A stretch of 64,000 nt of DNA from Imtechella halotolerans (GCF_028743515.2 NZ_CP117969.2:1769501-1833500), one strand, 5' to 3'; numbered from the stretch's first letter, positions 29,273 through 39,061 are shown. A program made the numbers and translations. The notes: generated by a model not told the origin, from the letters alone.

Positions 29273-29582
29273 TCCCAAACTGTGTGTACATTTCTTCCAA
29301 ATGCTTTTAAACTTGTATTAACGTTTTGATCTAATCAGCAAGCTCATACTCCACTTGCAACGGCTATGCTGCAATTACTTTTCATCCCAAAATTTCAGAA
29401 ACCTCCATCTCTTTAAAAACAACTGTAAGAGATTATTGGCGCACCCCGATTAATACCTTAAACAAGGTATTAAATCATAAAGGGCTTTTATTTGCTAACC
29501 GCAAAATTTGAAGTTTCCACCTACCACTCAATGCCTTTAACAAATCTAGTTCAGGATACGAAATGTCCCGAAAAGAGTTCAT
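29265..29582 (-). pseudogene. Decayed HxlR-family transcriptional regulator
   Basis: Read from the ATG at 29582 in one unbroken frame, 105 codons give a clear HxlR winged-helix pattern: LSGRWKLQILRLANKSPL, then FNTLFKVL, SLTVVFKEMEV and, near the end, PLQVEYELAD and KTLIQV. Six in-frame stops interrupt it (codons 36, 50, 67, 73, 84 and 92), with no frameshift needed. The family's recognition helix and wing are still recognisable, so the gene died by point mutations. It faces away from the decayed DsbA-family gene that begins about 115 bases away, a regulator-target arrangement. Confidence 0.8.
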
Positions 29583-29697
29583 GCCTCTACTTTCTCTGAC
29601 TAATTGACACGCCGGTAGCTATCAATTTATTTTGGAACAAAGATACCTATTAAAAATCCCATGAACAACTATCTGTCCTTCCCACTTTACACATATA

Positions 29698-30251
29698 ATC
29701 ACAGGATTTTGTCAATCAATCAATATTGAATTTAATTCAAATACCGTTCATAAATTAAATCCTTCAAAAGGTATTGAAATCATCTATTTTACAGATCCTA
29801 TATTCTTATCATATTGGAGTAATGAACCACCAATAAGTAAACTAAAATTAGAATACGCACATCATTTCAATATCACTTACAACCTTCGAAAATAATGCAA
29901 TTATATGGTTTGAAGCAGATCTTTCTTTGGCAAAGAAATTAGGTGTACGTGAATTTCCAACATTACTTTTAATAAACCAAAAAGGTGACTCTCAATTCAT
30001 CTATGGAGTTCAACTTTATGACAATTAAAAAAAATACCTTATTAACCTTATTCAATTCAATGTATTAAAAAATTATAACGCTAGTGAAAAGGCATTAACT
30101 TCAGAATTCGAAACCCCTTCTGTTAAAAAATGTTCAATACTTGTTATGAAAAGAACGAAAGGAATCAGAAGAATTATTGGAGAAATTAATAGCCAAAGTT
30201 CTAAACCCCATTCAATGCCAAAACGGTTCGTTATACTTTATACCACATTAA
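29698..30251 (+). pseudogene. Decayed SpxH/FrnE-like DsbA-family protein
   Basis: Fragments in three frames form one protein. 29698-29895 encodes GIEIIYFTDPIFLSYWSNEPP and KLKLEYAHHFN, where the C-x-x-C of the family (normally DPxCxxCW) is changed to Phe and Tyr. 29900-30028 gives ADLSLAKKLGVREFPTLLLINQKGD and FIYGVQLYDN before a TAA. 30153-30251 gives ERKESEELLEKLIAKVL and QNGSLYFIP, the C-terminal part. The middle helical domain (some 90 residues) is missing. Functional relatives are thioredoxin-fold proteins such as the ClpXP adaptor SpxH. The protein is dead. Confidence 0.82.
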
Positions 30252-30252
30252 T

Positions 30253-30789
30253 TTAATACGAAGAATACAAACTCAATTGTGCTTCAATATTACTTTTCCA
30301 TTGGTATTGGAGCGTATCATTTCTAGAATAGTCAGTTTGGACATCATAAATATCTTGAACAGAATCCAAAGACTTCATCGCACGATTAAATAATACTTTC
30401 ATTTCCTTATCAGCATCTTGAGTGAATGAATAAGTAGCTATCTTTTTTCTAAGTTTCCTTGCATACAGCTCTGTAATATCAAAATGTAATTGTTCGTGGG
30501 ATAGTAAATGATCATCCGCCATATCTTTGTGATACCAAGATTGTCTAGGGCTAAAATAGGCATACACATCAACTACAACCCGTACCTCACTTCCCTTTGT
30601 TCCATATTTAATACTATAGAATACACCAGAGGCCGTTGTAGCCGCTACATCACTATCTTTTTGAGGTTTTCCTTGAAAATCCTTCCAAGTTAGTAAACGA
30701 TTTCGATCCCATTTAATCACCTCATGTTGTTGAGGCATATACATCCAGAGGGACGCCAAAAAAACGACTATTATTGAATTTATCGCCAA
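30253..30789 (-). CDS. Secreted DUF922 protein, predicted zinc protease
   Basis: 178 residues. An N-terminal hydrophobic stretch (SIIVVFLASLWMYM) looks like a signal peptide or anchor. WDRNRLLTWKDFQGKP is the DUF922 start, and HEQLHFDIT (about residue 95) supplies an H-E-x-x-H zinc-protease motif. Start: a TTG at 30789, overlapping the OsmC stop by 10 bases; the first ATG lies at the end of the hydrophobic stretch and would remove the signal. It follows OsmC in one operon. Confidence 0.78.
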   Translation of the reverse strand: MAINSIIVVFLASLWMYMPQQHEVIKWDRNRLLTWKDFQGKPQKDSDVAATTASGVFYSIKYGTKGSEVRVVVDVYAYFSPRQSWYHKDMADDHLLSHEQLHFDITELYARKLRKKIATYSFTQDADKEMKVLFNRAMKSLDSVQDIYDVQTDYSRNDTLQYQWKSNIEAQLSLYSSY

Positions 30790-31181
30790 TGAAATATAAT
30801 TTCTTTTTCAACTTCAGGATGCAAACTCATAAGAACTGGACAAGTGCGAGCCGTATGCTCTAAAATAGTCTTTGTCTTTTCATCAGGATTTATTGAAAAA
30901 TCAAGGGTCACTTCAATTCTTGAAATACGACGTGGATTAGCAGCCATGTGCTTCGTTACACTTGCTCGAGTTCCCACCATATCAACTTGCATTTGAGCAG
31001 CTTTAATTCCCATTACGGTTATCATGCAACTTGCTAACGCCGTTGCAACGGTATCCGTGGGAGAAAAAGCCTCACCTTTGCCGTTATTATCTATAGGCGC
31101 GTCGGTAATAAAGCGATTACCTGATGCCGAGTGCTCACATTCTGTTCGCAAATCCCCTAAATATACTACTGATGCCGTCAT
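30780..31181 (-). CDS. OsmC-family peroxiredoxin-like protein
   Basis: 133 residues. The OsmC fold has the strands LGDLRTECEHSASG and the helix FSPTDTVATALASCMITVMGIKA, with the first conserved Cys at LASC (about 52), and the second in ARTCPVLMSLHP (about 112). These two cysteines reduce organic hydroperoxides in the cytosol. The start is one base from the stop of the LysM gene, so they form an operon with the DUF922 gene. Confidence 0.9.
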   Translation of the reverse strand: MTASVVYLGDLRTECEHSASGNRFITDAPIDNNGKGEAFSPTDTVATALASCMITVMGIKAAQMQVDMVGTRASVTKHMAANPRRISRIEVTLDFSINPDEKTKTILEHTARTCPVLMSLHPEVEKEIIFHWR

Positions 31182-31182
31182 A

Positions 31183-33030
31183 CTATTGTGCTTCTACAAT
31201 TTCTAAATCCTGATATTTAACTATGTAAACTCCCGTATTATAATATCCCCCATGGAGCTTTCTATCATATTTGAATTTATTTTCTATGTAATGAGTTTCT
31301 CCCACTTTCTTTGCAGCCTTATACAAATCACCCTGTGAGGCCATTCTAAGAATTGCATCCATAGTAATATCAAAACCTCTTATAGCATACCTATTTGGAC
31401 TTCCTCCATACTGCGATTCGTACTTCATCGCAAATGTATTTTTTTCACTTGATAACTTGTCTACGGTAGGATAATGAAAAGTCAAATTCGATAAATGGCT
31501 ATTAGAAACATTATTATCATCATAAGCGTCTCCTCTCTGTGTCGTGGCCATTATAATTTGATATTTAGCATCTAATAAGGCATTAAGCGCTCTTGTAGTA
31601 TTACTTATAAAAGCAACACTATTGGACTCTACAATCACCCAATTCACTTTTCCCATCACCAGAGCATTTTTAATGTTTTTCACATCTGTAACCACTCTAG
31701 AGCCCACTATCTTTCCTTGTAATTGAGACTGCATAGAGGCATTCTTCTCATCCGCTAAAATAACTACATGTGCCCCTTGCTGTTGTTTACTCAAAATATG
31801 TGATATCATCGCATTTTGCACCATTAGTTCGGTAGGCAGAGTTTGAAATACATTATCATACAGTTCTATATTCTTATTGGAAAGGGGGGCTAAAACAGGA
31901 ATACTGTCTTTTAACAAACCTGAGGATAAAGTATTAAACACTTTCGGAAGAAACGGACCTACAACCCACTGAGTCCCTTTAAATGTATTCTGAGCCAATA
32001 GTTTACTTATAGCCGATTCACTTCCTTCACTATCTAACACCTTTACCTTCAAATTAAAACCCATCGATTTCGCTGAATCTAACGCCATTAACGCGCCTGA
32101 ATAAAAATCAACAGCATAACCTACTAGACGGTCATTTTCCAATTTTGAACGTAAACTTCCCAATGAATCCTCTGCGCCTTTTTCTAACTTAAAAGGAAGC
32201 ACAAAAGCCAAGGATTGTGGTTGATTGACATTCATACTTTCTCTTAGAAGTTGGTCTGCAGCTGTTTGATCTAACAAACTTACTTCACCCTGTCCAATAG
32301 CATCTCGTTTTTTAGGTAATTTCAATTCCATTCCAGCTTTCAATCCCTGACCGGCCAGCTGTGGATTTAAGGCAATCAACTGCTCTTCAGTAACATTGAA
32401 CTTACGTTTTAAAGCAAAAAATCCTTCTCCTTGCTGTACTGCGTACATTGTGTATTCTCCTGAATCAATTTTATTGGCAGGCACCCAAATAATATCACCT
32501 TCATTCAGAACAGTTTTCATATTAGGATTTATACGTTCAAGTTCGGCCTCCGAAATACCATGGTTTTGAGCTATTCTCCACTTGCCTTCCTTTGGCTTCA
32601 CTATATATTCAACCAATCCTTCAGCTGGTTTTTGCTTTCCCTTTTGAAATACAGGGATACGAATTACCTCACCTCTATTTAAATCACGAGCATACAATTC
32701 ACTATTGTATTTTTTGATTTGATCAATAGAAACATGATATTCCTGCGCTAAAGAAAATAAGGTCTCTTTTCGCTTAACTTTATGCTCAATAAAAGAAGTT
32801 GGCTCTTGTTGAAAAGCAACAGACGGAATTTCAATCACAGCATTAGCTTGTAATCCAGAACGTATCTGAGGATTGTATCTGTACAATACCTCTTCAGTAA
32901 TTTGATACCGTTTTGTAAGACTATAAATTGTTTCACCTTTTGAAACCGTATGCTGTATGGTTGGTTGCTGCATTGCTAATAATACCGTAGAACATGTCAG
33001 TAAAAAGATAAACATTGTGATTTTTCTCAT
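31183..33030 (-). CDS. LysM-repeat protein with periplasmic-binding (type 1) domain
   Basis: 615 residues. Signal peptide (about 1-19, ending LLAM), then four LysM repeats (about 26-70, 82-125, 143-185, 196-240; for example HTVSKGETIYSLTKRYQITEEVLYRYNP-like starts), and a C-terminal half (about 270-600) resembling the ligand-binding fold of branched-chain amino acid receptors (WVVGPFLPKVF, PVLAPLSNKN, HILSKQQQGAHVVILAD, DITMDAILRM). LysM should bind peptidoglycan, and the second part a small ligand. It is periplasmic. Ligand unknown; the fusion is known in Bacteroidota. Confidence 0.85.
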   Translation of the reverse strand: MRKITMFIFLLTCSTVLLAMQQPTIQHTVSKGETIYSLTKRYQITEEVLYRYNPQIRSGLQANAVIEIPSVAFQQEPTSFIEHKVKRKETLFSLAQEYHVSIDQIKKYNSELYARDLNRGEVIRIPVFQKGKQKPAEGLVEYIVKPKEGKWRIAQNHGISEAELERINPNMKTVLNEGDIIWVPANKIDSGEYTMYAVQQGEGFFALKRKFNVTEEQLIALNPQLAGQGLKAGMELKLPKKRDAIGQGEVSLLDQTAADQLLRESMNVNQPQSLAFVLPFKLEKGAEDSLGSLRSKLENDRLVGYAVDFYSGALMALDSAKSMGFNLKVKVLDSEGSESAISKLLAQNTFKGTQWVVGPFLPKVFNTLSSGLLKDSIPVLAPLSNKNIELYDNVFQTLPTELMVQNAMISHILSKQQQGAHVVILADEKNASMQSQLQGKIVGSRVVTDVKNIKNALVMGKVNWVIVESNSVAFISNTTRALNALLDAKYQIIMATTQRGDAYDDNNVSNSHLSNLTFHYPTVDKLSSEKNTFAMKYESQYGGSPNRYAIRGFDITMDAILRMASQGDLYKAAKKVGETHYIENKFKYDRKLHGGYYNTGVYIVKYQDLEIVEAQ

Positions 33031-33096
33031 TTGCCTGTTTTTAATAATTTCAACTATAAGCCTTCGCTTTATAACACTAGAAATTGATTTACATAA

Positions 33097-33140
33097 AAAA
33101 GTTTAATCATTATCAAATAGGCTATAATGATTAAACTTTT
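33097..33140 (-). terminator. Terminator after guaA
   Basis: A perfect 16-bp stem (AAAAGTTTAATCATTA / TAATGATTAAACTTTT) encloses a 12-base loop; on the minus strand a T run follows. It separates guaA from the LysM-OsmC-DUF922 operon. Confidence 0.85.
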
Positions 33141-33165
33141 CAAACTACATATTTTCAAATTTATT

Positions 33166-34695
33166 TTATTCCCATTCAATGGTAGCAGGTGGTTTAGAAC
33201 TAATGTCATACACTACTCTATTAACGCCTTTTACCCTATTTATTATTTCGTTAGAAATTTTTTGTAAAAACTCATACGGTAAATGCACCCAATCTGCAGT
33301 CATACCATCCGTACTCTCCACTGCTCTCAAAGCTACACATTTTTCATAAGTACGTTCATCTCCCATGACCCCAACGCTATTTACCGGCAACAAAATTGCT
33401 CCAGCCTGCCACACTTTATCATACAACCCATGCTCTTTTAGCCCATTAATAAAAATAGCATCTACCTCTTGAGTAATTCGCACTTTTTCAGGAGTAATAT
33501 CGCCCAAGATTCGTATGGCCAAACCAGGACCCGGAAATGGGTGTCTTCCTAGCAATTCTGGATCAATACCTAAAGTTGCACCAACTCTACGAACTTCATC
33601 CTTAAACAACATTCTAAGAGGCTCTACTATCTTAAGCTTCATAAAATCTGGCAATCCTCCCACATTATGATGACTCTTAATAGTTGCTGAAGGACCATTC
33701 ACCGAAATTGACTCGATAACATCAGGATAAATAGTTCCTTGACCTAACCATTTAGCATCTTCTATTAGGTGTGATTCATCATCGAATACTTCAATAAACA
33801 CTCGACCTATTATTTTTCGTTTTTGCTCAGGGTCTTCTACACCAGCCAATGCTTCCAAAAAGCGTGCCGAAGCATCTACTCCTTTCACATTAAGCCCCAT
33901 TCCTTCATATTGATGTAGTACGTTCTCGAATTCATTCTTACGCAATAGACCATTATTCACAAAAATACAGTACAGTTGATCTCCAATAGCTTCATTAAGC
34001 AAAACGGCTGCAACCGTAGAATCTACACCACCAGACAACCCCAAAACGACTTTTTCACTTCCAACCTGCTCTTTAAGAGAGGCTACGGTCATTTCAACAA
34101 AATTATCAGGCGTCCAAGATTGAGATACTCCAGCAATTTTAACCAAAAAGTTTTCTAACAACTGCTTGCCATGAGTCGAATGGTATACTTCAGGATGAAA
34201 CTGAATAGCATACGTTTCTTCTCCCTCAATTCGATAAGCAGCATTAGTGACGTCAGCTGTGCTAGCCAACAATACTCCATTTGTAGGTAGTTCCTTAATA
34301 GTATCACTATGACTCATCCAAACTTGACTTCCCGAAGGAATTCCTTCCAAAAACAACTCTTCATCTTTCATGTATGAAAGATGAGCCCGTCCATACTCCC
34401 TTATATTCGAAGGGGCTACATTTCCACCATCAAAGTGAGCTAAATACTGCGCACCGTAACATACCGCTAGCAAAGGTTTTTTACCTCGTATTTCCGACAA
34501 ATCGGGATGAGGCGCATCTTCACTACGAACTGAGAATGGTGAACCTGAAAGAATAACAGCTTTAAAATCGGAAAGGTTTTCCGGAAGCTTATTGAATGGA
34601 TGAATTTCACAGTAAATATTGAGTTCTCTAACTCTTCTAGCAATAAGTTGCGTGTACTGCGAACCGAAGTCTAAAATTAAAATATTGTGTTGCAT
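33166..34695 (-). CDS. guaA: GMP synthase (glutamine-hydrolysing)
   Basis: 509 residues from the ATG at 34695. The amidotransferase domain has [17 protein letters not shown], catalytic Cys in [11 protein letters not shown], His/Glu in [10 protein letters not shown]. The synthetase domain has the PP-loop [13 protein letters not shown] and the C-terminal dimer domain ending KPPATIEWE, the conserved GMP-binding tail. It turns XMP into GMP in the cytosol. A TTG at 34710 extends the frame by five residues but is not favoured. Confidence 0.97.
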   Translation of the reverse strand: MQHNILILDFGSQYTQLIARRVRELNIYCEIHPFNKLPENLSDFKAVILSGSPFSVRSEDAPHPDLSEIRGKKPLLAVCYGAQYLAHFDGGNVAPSNIREYGRAHLSYMKDEELFLEGIPSGSQVWMSHSDTIKELPTNGVLLASTADVTNAAYRIEGEETYAIQFHPEVYHSTHGKQLLENFLVKIAGVSQSWTPDNFVEMTVASLKEQVGSEKVVLGLSGGVDSTVAAVLLNEAIGDQLYCIFVNNGLLRKNEFENVLHQYEGMGLNVKGVDASARFLEALAGVEDPEQKRKIIGRVFIEVFDDESHLIEDAKWLGQGTIYPDVIESISVNGPSATIKSHHNVGGLPDFMKLKIVEPLRMLFKDEVRRVGATLGIDPELLGRHPFPGPGLAIRILGDITPEKVRITQEVDAIFINGLKEHGLYDKVWQAGAILLPVNSVGVMGDERTYEKCVALRAVESTDGMTADWVHLPYEFLQKISNEIINRVKGVNRVVYDISSKPPATIEWE

Positions 34696-34773
34696 GTGCA
34701 AAAATAACAATTTGTAAAATTATGAAACCTATCTTTTGTGTATATTTATTTTTCATTTTAAAAATTATCATTT

Positions 34774-35502
34774 ATGAAAAAGTACACTAGCGCTTTTATC
34801 TTCGGAATTGCCATCATGGCTTCGGCCTATCTTCTTGGAAATGCATATGTTAAAAGAGCTGAAGCACCAAGAACCATTTCAGTAACCGGTCTTGGAAATG
34901 AAGATTTTACTTCAGATCTTATTGTATGGGATGGGACCTTTTCAAGTTTCAGCAGTGATTTAAAAACCGCTTTTGACAAATTAAACGAAGACAAAAACAC
35001 TATTGCTGACTATTTAGTTTCAAAAGGAATAAAACGAGATGATATAATTTTCAACTCAGTAAACACAAGTGAACGCAGAGAAAGCAACTACCTAAACGGA
35101 AGTTACGTAGGAAGTACTTTCCGTGGCTATGATCTGTCGCAGTCCTTCACCATTGAATCGAAAAACGTAAATGATATTGAAAAAATCTCCAGGGAAGTTA
35201 CTGAATTACTAAATAAGGGGCTACAACTCACCTCCCAACCTCCAAGGTACTACTATACTAAATTAGCAGATCTTAAAATTGAGATGATTTCCAAAGCTAC
35301 AGAAGATGCAAGAGTACGTGCAGAAAAAATCGCAAAAAATGGTGGTTCTAATCTAGGAAAATTAAAATCCGCAAGTATGGGTGTATTTCAAATCACAGGT
35401 CAAAATACCAGTGAAGAATACTCTTGGGGGGGAACATACAATACCATAGACAAAAACAAAACGGCCTCTATCACCATGAGATTGGTGTACGAAATAGACT
35501 AA
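34774..35502 (+). CDS. SIMPL-domain (DUF541) envelope protein
   Basis: 242 residues. The N-terminal hydrophobic segment (FIFGIAIMASAYLLGNAYV) is a signal anchor. The SIMPL domain begins TISVTGLGNEDFTSDLIVWDGTFS and holds the KATEDARVRAEKIAKNGG helix and the C-terminal strand ITMRLVYEID. Homologues in Bacteroidota and in E. coli (YggE) are periplasmic; in E. coli loss raises oxidative stress sensitivity. Function not settled. Divergent from guaA, ended by a strong terminator. Confidence 0.87.
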   Translation: MKKYTSAFIFGIAIMASAYLLGNAYVKRAEAPRTISVTGLGNEDFTSDLIVWDGTFSSFSSDLKTAFDKLNEDKNTIADYLVSKGIKRDDIIFNSVNTSERRESNYLNGSYVGSTFRGYDLSQSFTIESKNVNDIEKISREVTELLNKGLQLTSQPPRYYYTKLADLKIEMISKATEDARVRAEKIAKNGGSNLGKLKSASMGVFQITGQNTSEEYSWGGTYNTIDKNKTASITMRLVYEID

Positions 35503-35525
35503 CTATACGCCTACTAGAAATAATA

Positions 35526-35553
35526 AAAAGGTCCCGTAATTACGGGACCTTTT
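35526..35553. terminator. Bidirectional terminator between SIMPL and glnA-III genes
   Basis: The 28-base perfect palindrome (AAAAGGTCCCGTAA joined to its complement) with T runs on both strands ends both convergent genes. Confidence 0.93.
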
Positions 35554-35584
35554 ATCTTCATAAACGTATGCTTTCTAACTCTGA

Positions 35585-37771
35585 TTAACGAGTAAACAGA
35601 AGCTCTCTATATTTGGTAAGTGGCCAACTGTCATCATCTACTAACAATTCCAACTTATCACAATGATATCGAATTTGATCAAAGTAGGGTTTTACCTTAT
35701 CACAGTAGGCATCAGCCATTTTTTGAGCGTCAGTAAGCTTATTAGCCTTTTTACGCTCTTCAATCATGGCATTAACCTTACTATTAATTTCTGAAATATG
35801 ATTAGAAATCTGTTCAATTAAATCCAATTGCTCTCCAGCTACCTTCTTGAAAGCTGCACCGTAAATTTCTTTCAATCCACGCACATTTTCAATAAGAGTA
35901 TTTTGATACTTTATAGCTGTTGGAATTACATGATTTCGAGCAATGTCTCCAATAATCCTTCCTTCAATCTGAATGGACTTTGTATACTCTTCCAATTCTA
36001 TTTCATGACGCGCATGAACTTCTACATTACTCATAACCCCCATTTCTTCATACAATGAAATGGTTTTTTTAGAAATCAAAGCTTTAAGTGCTTGAGGTGT
36101 CGTTTTATTGTTACTCAAACCACGCTTTTCGGCTTCTTTTTCCCAAGCATCACTATATCCATCACCTTCAAAACGAATTTTCTTAGAGGCTTTGATGTAT
36201 TCACGTAAAACATTGAAAATAGCCTCATCCTTTTTTAAACCTTTTTTATCGATAAGCCCATCAACCTCTTTCTTAAAATCTTTAAGCTGTTTAGCCATAA
36301 TTGTGTTAAGTATGGTCATTGGCTTTCCACAGTTTGCCTTTGATCCTACAGCTCTAAATTCGAATTTGTTCCCGGTAAATGCAAATGGAGAGGTACGGTT
36401 TCTATCTGTATTATCCAATAATACATCTGGAATCTTGCCTACCACATTCAATTTCAATTCCGTTTTCTCTTCAGGAGATAATTTTCCATTAGACACCCCT
36501 TCCAACTCATCTAATACTTTGGTCAATTGATCACCAATAAATACTGAAATGATTGCCGGAGGAGCCTCATTAGCACCTAAACGATGATCATTACTTGCCG
36601 ATGCTACTGATGCTCTTAACAATTCTTCATTATCATGAACTGCTTTAATCGCATTTATAAAAAATGTAAGAAACTGTAAATTCTTCATAGGAGTACTTCC
36701 AGGAGCCAAAAGATTTACTCCGGTATCCGTACTTAATGACCAGTTATTATGCTTACCCGAACCATTTATTCCAGCAAATGGTTTTTCATGAAATAACACT
36801 ACAAAATTATGACGATCAGCTATTTTAGTCATCACATCCATAAGTAATGAATTCTGGTCTACCGCCAAATTAGCTTCTTCAAAAATAGGAGCCAATTCAA
36901 ATTGATTAGGAGCTACTTCATTGTGGCGTGTTTTTACCGGAATCCCTAAACGCATGCATTCCAATTCTAAATCTCGCATATAACTCATTACTCGACTTGG
37001 AATTGATCCAAAATAATGGTCATCTAATTGCTGACCTTTTGCAGGTGAATGTCCTAAAAGCGCACGACCTGCCAAAACAATATCGGGACGCGAAAACGCC
37101 AAGGCTTTATCAATCAAGAAATACTCTTGTTCCCAGCCCAGGGTCGCATTTACCTTGGTAACATTCTTATCAAAATACTTAGCAACTTCAGTTGCTGCAT
37201 GATCCACAGCTTGTAGAGCTCTTAATAGAGGAGCTTTGTTATCAAGTGCTTCTCCTGTATAAGAAACAAATACAGTAGGAATACACAAAGTAGTTCCATA
37301 AATAAACGCTGGAGAGGTAGGATCCCAAGCCGTATATCCTCGCGCTTCAAAGGTATTGCGTATACCACCATTTGGAAAACTTGAAGCATCAGGTTCTTGT
37401 TGAACCAACTGTCCTCCTCCAAACTTCTCCATAGCCATTCCACCACCAATCGTCTCAAAAAAAGCATCATGCTTCTCTGCTGTGGAACCAGTCAATGGTT
37501 GAAACCAATGGCTATAATGAGTTGCGCCTTTAGATATTGCCCAATCTTTCATTGCCGCAGCCACTTGATCGGCCATTTTTCGGTCAATTTTGGTCCCATA
37601 TTGTATAGCATCCATTACACTTTTAAATGCATCTTTGGTCATAAACTGACGCATGGAAGCTTCATTAAAAACGTTCTGACCAAAAAGCTCAGATCTCCTT
37701 CCTGCTTCCTCTACCACTACAGGTTTACGATTGAATGTCTCCTGTAATGCTTTAAATCGAATTGTTGACAT
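35585..37771 (-). CDS. glnN: Glutamine synthetase type III
   Basis: 728 residues, the type III length (about 730, against 450-470 for type I). Markers are NEVAPNQFELAPIFEEANLAVDQN (glutamate binding), FHEKPFAGINGSGKHNNWSLSTD, and GSKANCGKPMTILN. The N-terminal SIRFKALQETFNRKPV and the C-terminal helical domain (about 600-728) complete the fold. It makes glutamine from glutamate, ammonia and ATP in the cytosol as a dodecamer. A -7 box lies 29 bases upstream. Confidence 0.95.
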   Translation of the reverse strand: MSTIRFKALQETFNRKPVVVEEAGRRSELFGQNVFNEASMRQFMTKDAFKSVMDAIQYGTKIDRKMADQVAAAMKDWAISKGATHYSHWFQPLTGSTAEKHDAFFETIGGGMAMEKFGGGQLVQQEPDASSFPNGGIRNTFEARGYTAWDPTSPAFIYGTTLCIPTVFVSYTGEALDNKAPLLRALQAVDHAATEVAKYFDKNVTKVNATLGWEQEYFLIDKALAFSRPDIVLAGRALLGHSPAKGQQLDDHYFGSIPSRVMSYMRDLELECMRLGIPVKTRHNEVAPNQFELAPIFEEANLAVDQNSLLMDVMTKIADRHNFVVLFHEKPFAGINGSGKHNNWSLSTDTGVNLLAPGSTPMKNLQFLTFFINAIKAVHDNEELLRASVASASNDHRLGANEAPPAIISVFIGDQLTKVLDELEGVSNGKLSPEEKTELKLNVVGKIPDVLLDNTDRNRTSPFAFTGNKFEFRAVGSKANCGKPMTILNTIMAKQLKDFKKEVDGLIDKKGLKKDEAIFNVLREYIKASKKIRFEGDGYSDAWEKEAEKRGLSNNKTTPQALKALISKKTISLYEEMGVMSNVEVHARHEIELEEYTKSIQIEGRIIGDIARNHVIPTAIKYQNTLIENVRGLKEIYGAAFKKVAGEQLDLIEQISNHISEINSKVNAMIEERKKANKLTDAQKMADAYCDKVKPYFDQIRYHCDKLELLVDDDSWPLTKYRELLFTR

Positions 37772-37799
37772 ATTGACTGGTTGTTTTGTGATTCGAGAG

Positions 37800-37807
37800 C
37801 AAAATTA
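37800..37807 (-). promoter_or_regulatory. Candidate -7 promoter box for glutamine synthetase III
   Basis: Minus strand TAATTTTG matches TAnnTTTG, 29 bases before the ATG at 37771. No -33 TTG at normal distance. Confidence 0.4.
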
Positions 37808-37957
37808 AAAAATATTCACTTTATTTATTTACATACCCCCTATTTTTTTCAAAAAAAAATAAAAAACACAATAAAATCAAGGCACACCCCCTAAAAAATA
37901 GACTTCAATACAAATAAAATAGGATAATTCAGCACAATCCTAAAATAACCCTACAAA

Positions 37958-37979
37958 AAAACCGCTAATTAGCGGTTTT
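37958..37979 (-). terminator. Terminator after the CaCA antiporter gene
   Basis: The perfect 22-base palindrome AAAACCGCTAA/TTAGCGGTTTT has a T run on the minus strand and sits 10 bases beyond the stop. Confidence 0.85.
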
Positions 37980-37988
37980 AAAAATTTA

Positions 37989-38927
37989 TCAACTTATTGT
38001 CAAATAGACAAACACACTGTATGTCACAAGAAGTACAATTCCATCACGCCAATCTAATCGAAGAAACTTTGGTAAAAAAACAAGTGGCAAAACCATAAAC
38101 GACACTATTAACATCCAAAAAATATCTCCAGTTAACAAGCCTTGATCCATCACTTTAATCGGCATAATCATAGAAGTAATTCCAAGTACCGCTAAAATAT
38201 TAAACACATTAGATCCAATTAGGTTCCCAAGCGAAATTGCCTTTTCCTTTTTAAGCACAGCAATAACAGATGCTGCAAGTTCGGGTATACTTGTACCTAC
38301 AGAAACTACAGTAATAGCAATTACCCTATCACTAACACCGAAAGACTCAGCCATCCCAACAGCTCCTTTAATGAGCATTTCTGATCCTCCCCAAAGTGCC
38401 ACACCTCCAATTATAAGAAATAAAGCAACTTTATACAAAGGCAATGGCTCATCATCTTCCGGCATTTCATCTACTACAGCTGGCTTTTGAAAACGCAATA
38501 AATACACTAAAAACACCAATAAAAATGAAAACATAATAACGCCTTCATAACGTTGCAACTCCCCGTCAAAGTAAAGAAAGCCGAATAACATTAAAGAAGC
38601 TATCATCATTACAGGCCAATCTGTCCTATAAAAACTACGCTCAACCTGAATACTTCCAAAAATTACTGTAATTCCCAATATGAGCGCAATATTAGCAATG
38701 TTTGATCCGACCACATTTCCAAGAGCAATGTCCGGAAAACCATCAAGGGCCGACTTTACACTAACAATTAATTCCGGGGCAGATGTTGCAAAAGAAACTA
38801 CAGTCATCCCTATCACAATTTTAGGAATATTGAGTTGCAACGACAAACCAACGGCCGATTTAAGCAACCAGTTACCACCAGCAACTAAAAGCACTAATCC
38901 AAGTACTACAAATAATAAATTTAGCAT
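37989..38927 (-). CDS. Calcium/sodium antiporter, CaCA family (YrbG-like)
   Basis: 312 residues, ten to eleven membrane helices in two homologous halves. The two alpha-repeats are present: GMTVVSFATSAPELIVSVKSAL with the cation-coordinating Glu (about 52), followed by LGNVVGSNIANI, and in the second half ITVVSVGTSIPELAASVIAVL with Glu, followed by LGNLIGSNVFNIL. It exchanges Na+ or H+ for Ca2+ at the inner membrane. It is alone on its strand. Confidence 0.92.
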   Translation of the reverse strand: MLNLLFVVLGLVLLVAGGNWLLKSAVGLSLQLNIPKIVIGMTVVSFATSAPELIVSVKSALDGFPDIALGNVVGSNIANIALILGITVIFGSIQVERSFYRTDWPVMMIASLMLFGFLYFDGELQRYEGVIMFSFLLVFLVYLLRFQKPAVVDEMPEDDEPLPLYKVALFLIIGGVALWGGSEMLIKGAVGMAESFGVSDRVIAITVVSVGTSIPELAASVIAVLKKEKAISLGNLIGSNVFNILAVLGITSMIMPIKVMDQGLLTGDIFWMLIVSFMVLPLVFLPKFLRLDWRDGIVLLVTYSVFVYLTIS

Positions 38928-39048
38928 ATAATCAAAAAAATTTGATGCGAAGATAGCAAAAAGAGCATGTCTAATAATATCTCTATCGATAGTTGTTTTC
39001 CTAAATTTTCATAAAAAAACTACAAACTTAGTTCCTTAACTGTTTTTA

Positions 39049-39061
39049 TAGTTTCAAACTA
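39049..39061. promoter_or_regulatory. Palindrome upstream of the decayed BlaI gene
   Basis: TAGTTTCAAACTA is a 13-base perfect palindrome 41 bases upstream of the decayed BlaI ATG. AACTTAGTT and AACTGTTTTTATAGTTT nearby extend the symmetry. BlaI-type repressors usually control their own promoter through such dyads, so it may be a relic operator. Confidence 0.4.

Noticed and set aside
34699-34706. TATTTTTG on the minus strand near guaA as a promoter
   Set aside because: It lies 4 bases from the ATG, which would put the transcript start inside the coding sequence.
36108-36530. 140-codon plus-strand frame inside glutamine synthetase III
   Set aside because: It is antisense to a gene with perfect family motifs along its whole length.
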